Shown here: piece after piece, positions 63,562 to 64,000 of the stretch
How the letters are laid out: each line of letters opens with the position of its first letter
Numbering within the stretch: the first letter of the stretch is position 1
Assembly: GCF_009734185.1 (NCBI RefSeq)
Contig: NZ_CP046393.1
Span: 426,501-490,500, forward strand
Origin: Commensalibacter melissae
Lineage (GTDB): Bacteria > Pseudomonadota > Alphaproteobacteria > Acetobacterales > Acetobacteraceae
Length of the DNA stretch: 64,000 bases
Direction: 5' to 3'
Made by a program: the position numbers and the translations under genes
Notes under the pieces: model-generated
Told to the model about the DNA's origin: nothing
Seen by the model: the letters and a program-made list of their open reading frames with translations, nothing else
The model's database searches: none

Positions 63562-63623
63562 TAAAGATGGAAATAATAAATTAATTTTACATATAAATTT
63601 CAGTAATCAATAAGGATTAAAAA

Positions 63624-64000
63624 ATGAACTGTGATCAAGGCAGTCGAATTATTATCGTTCCAGCTGGATGTTTGGGACATCGTGAGATTGATCTGCAATG
63701 TAAATCACCATTGGAAAGTGTCTATTACCAGTTTTCAATGGTCAATCGCCTTTCTCCCTCTGATGCAATCAGCTGTGTAAGTGCCCAACCTTCAGATGAG
63801 ACACTTAGTGTTGATCGGATTACGGTATCTGGGCAGACCTTTAAGGCACGTATCAGTGGAGGGACAATGAATACCAAAATCGGTATTCGTTTTTTGGTAA
63901 CCACACGTGCAAATGAGGAACGTGAGTTTGTTGTGACATTGCCAATTATGCCGGAAGGAATCATGGGCAGTGGCGAGGCTGGCAATTATGTATTGGGGGA
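63624..64000 (+). CDS. Fibre-tail adaptor-like protein, cut by the window end
   Basis: A reading frame starts MNCDQGSRIIIVPAGCLG and remains open to the last base. SPSDAISCVSAQPSDETLSV, then ARISGGTMNTKIGIRFLVTT resemble the beta-sandwich phage fibre-tail adaptor proteins found in prophage tails. AAGGATTAAAAA precedes the ATG. Incomplete, so length and function are uncertain. Confidence 0.65.
   Translation, partial: MNCDQGSRIIIVPAGCLGHREIDLQCKSPLESVYYQFSMVNRLSPSDAISCVSAQPSDETLSVDRITVSGQTFKARISGGTMNTKIGIRFLVTTRANEEREFVVTLPIMPEGIMGSGEAGNYVLG

Overview
The window looks like a chromosomal segment of an AT-rich alphaproteobacterium of the Acetobacteraceae. A bee-gut Commensalibacter-like organism is my best guess, from the low G+C together with the housekeeping gene content. 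This is inferred from reading proteins, not from a database match. Core genes are interleaved with at least two blocks of phage DNA, and the window starts inside gatB and ends inside a phage tail gene.

Layout. (1) 1-1372: the 3' part of gatB and tRNA-Ser(GCU). (2) 1373-6454: a relic integrated next to the tRNA. It has two decayed tandem integrase starts, a tail fibre with an S74-type self-cleaving chaperone domain, a CotH-kinase-like protein, and a lysis cassette (i-spanin-like, Rz1-like lipoprotein, holin-like and other small membrane proteins). (3) 6567-9618: a very AT-rich putative defence module with a DUF262 (ParB-like) gene, a HEPN gene and a convergent N6-adenine methyltransferase. (4) 9972-14750: small membrane/basic proteins, a LysE/ArgO exporter, anaerobic ribonucleotide reductase nrdD (split) with nrdG under a tandem pair of NrdR boxes, and cyanase. 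(5) 15042-18499: a tightly overlapping thiOSGEF thiazole/thiamine operon. (6) 18849-22324: a MarR regulator, a CI-like S24 repressor, a flavin reductase, and two phage-early-type genes (SSB paralogue and an HTH-like protein). (7) 23212-34044: metabolism and housekeeping: GH32 sucrase, ATP-PEPCK, O-acetylhomoserine sulfhydrylase, a VOC protein, tRNA-Tyr, rlmB, a GT61 glycosyltransferase, cysE, amtB and a secreted small protein. (8) 34286-38369: a bacteriocin-type locus with a C39-peptidase ABC exporter, HlyD adaptor and double-glycine precursor, followed by class A acid phosphatase and a GlxA-like regulator. (9) 41202-64000: a contractile-tailed (myovirus) prophage in canonical order: terminase, portal, DUF2213 protease, cement, DUF2184 capsid, connectors, DUF3383 sheath, tube, chaperone, tape measure, baseplate, fibres.

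How parts work together. The prophage block encodes packaging, head, contractile tail and fibre functions. Its integrase and right end lie outside the window. The bacteriocin exporter could process two 15-residue double-glycine leaders: one on a Gly-rich peptide encoded just upstream, and one on a His/Asn-rich peptide encoded on the opposite strand inside the prophage packaging region. The anaerobic RNR is unusual because its glycyl-radical domain is a separate 60-residue ORF, in frame with nrdD but behind a single amber codon.

Most interesting items: the split NrdD, the His/Asn-rich double-glycine peptide embedded between terminase genes, the DUF262-HEPN(-methylase) cassette, a strong T TTT TTT -1 frameshift site in the tail chaperone gene, and the tandem NrdR boxes. 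No CRISPR array, rRNA or intact transposase was seen.
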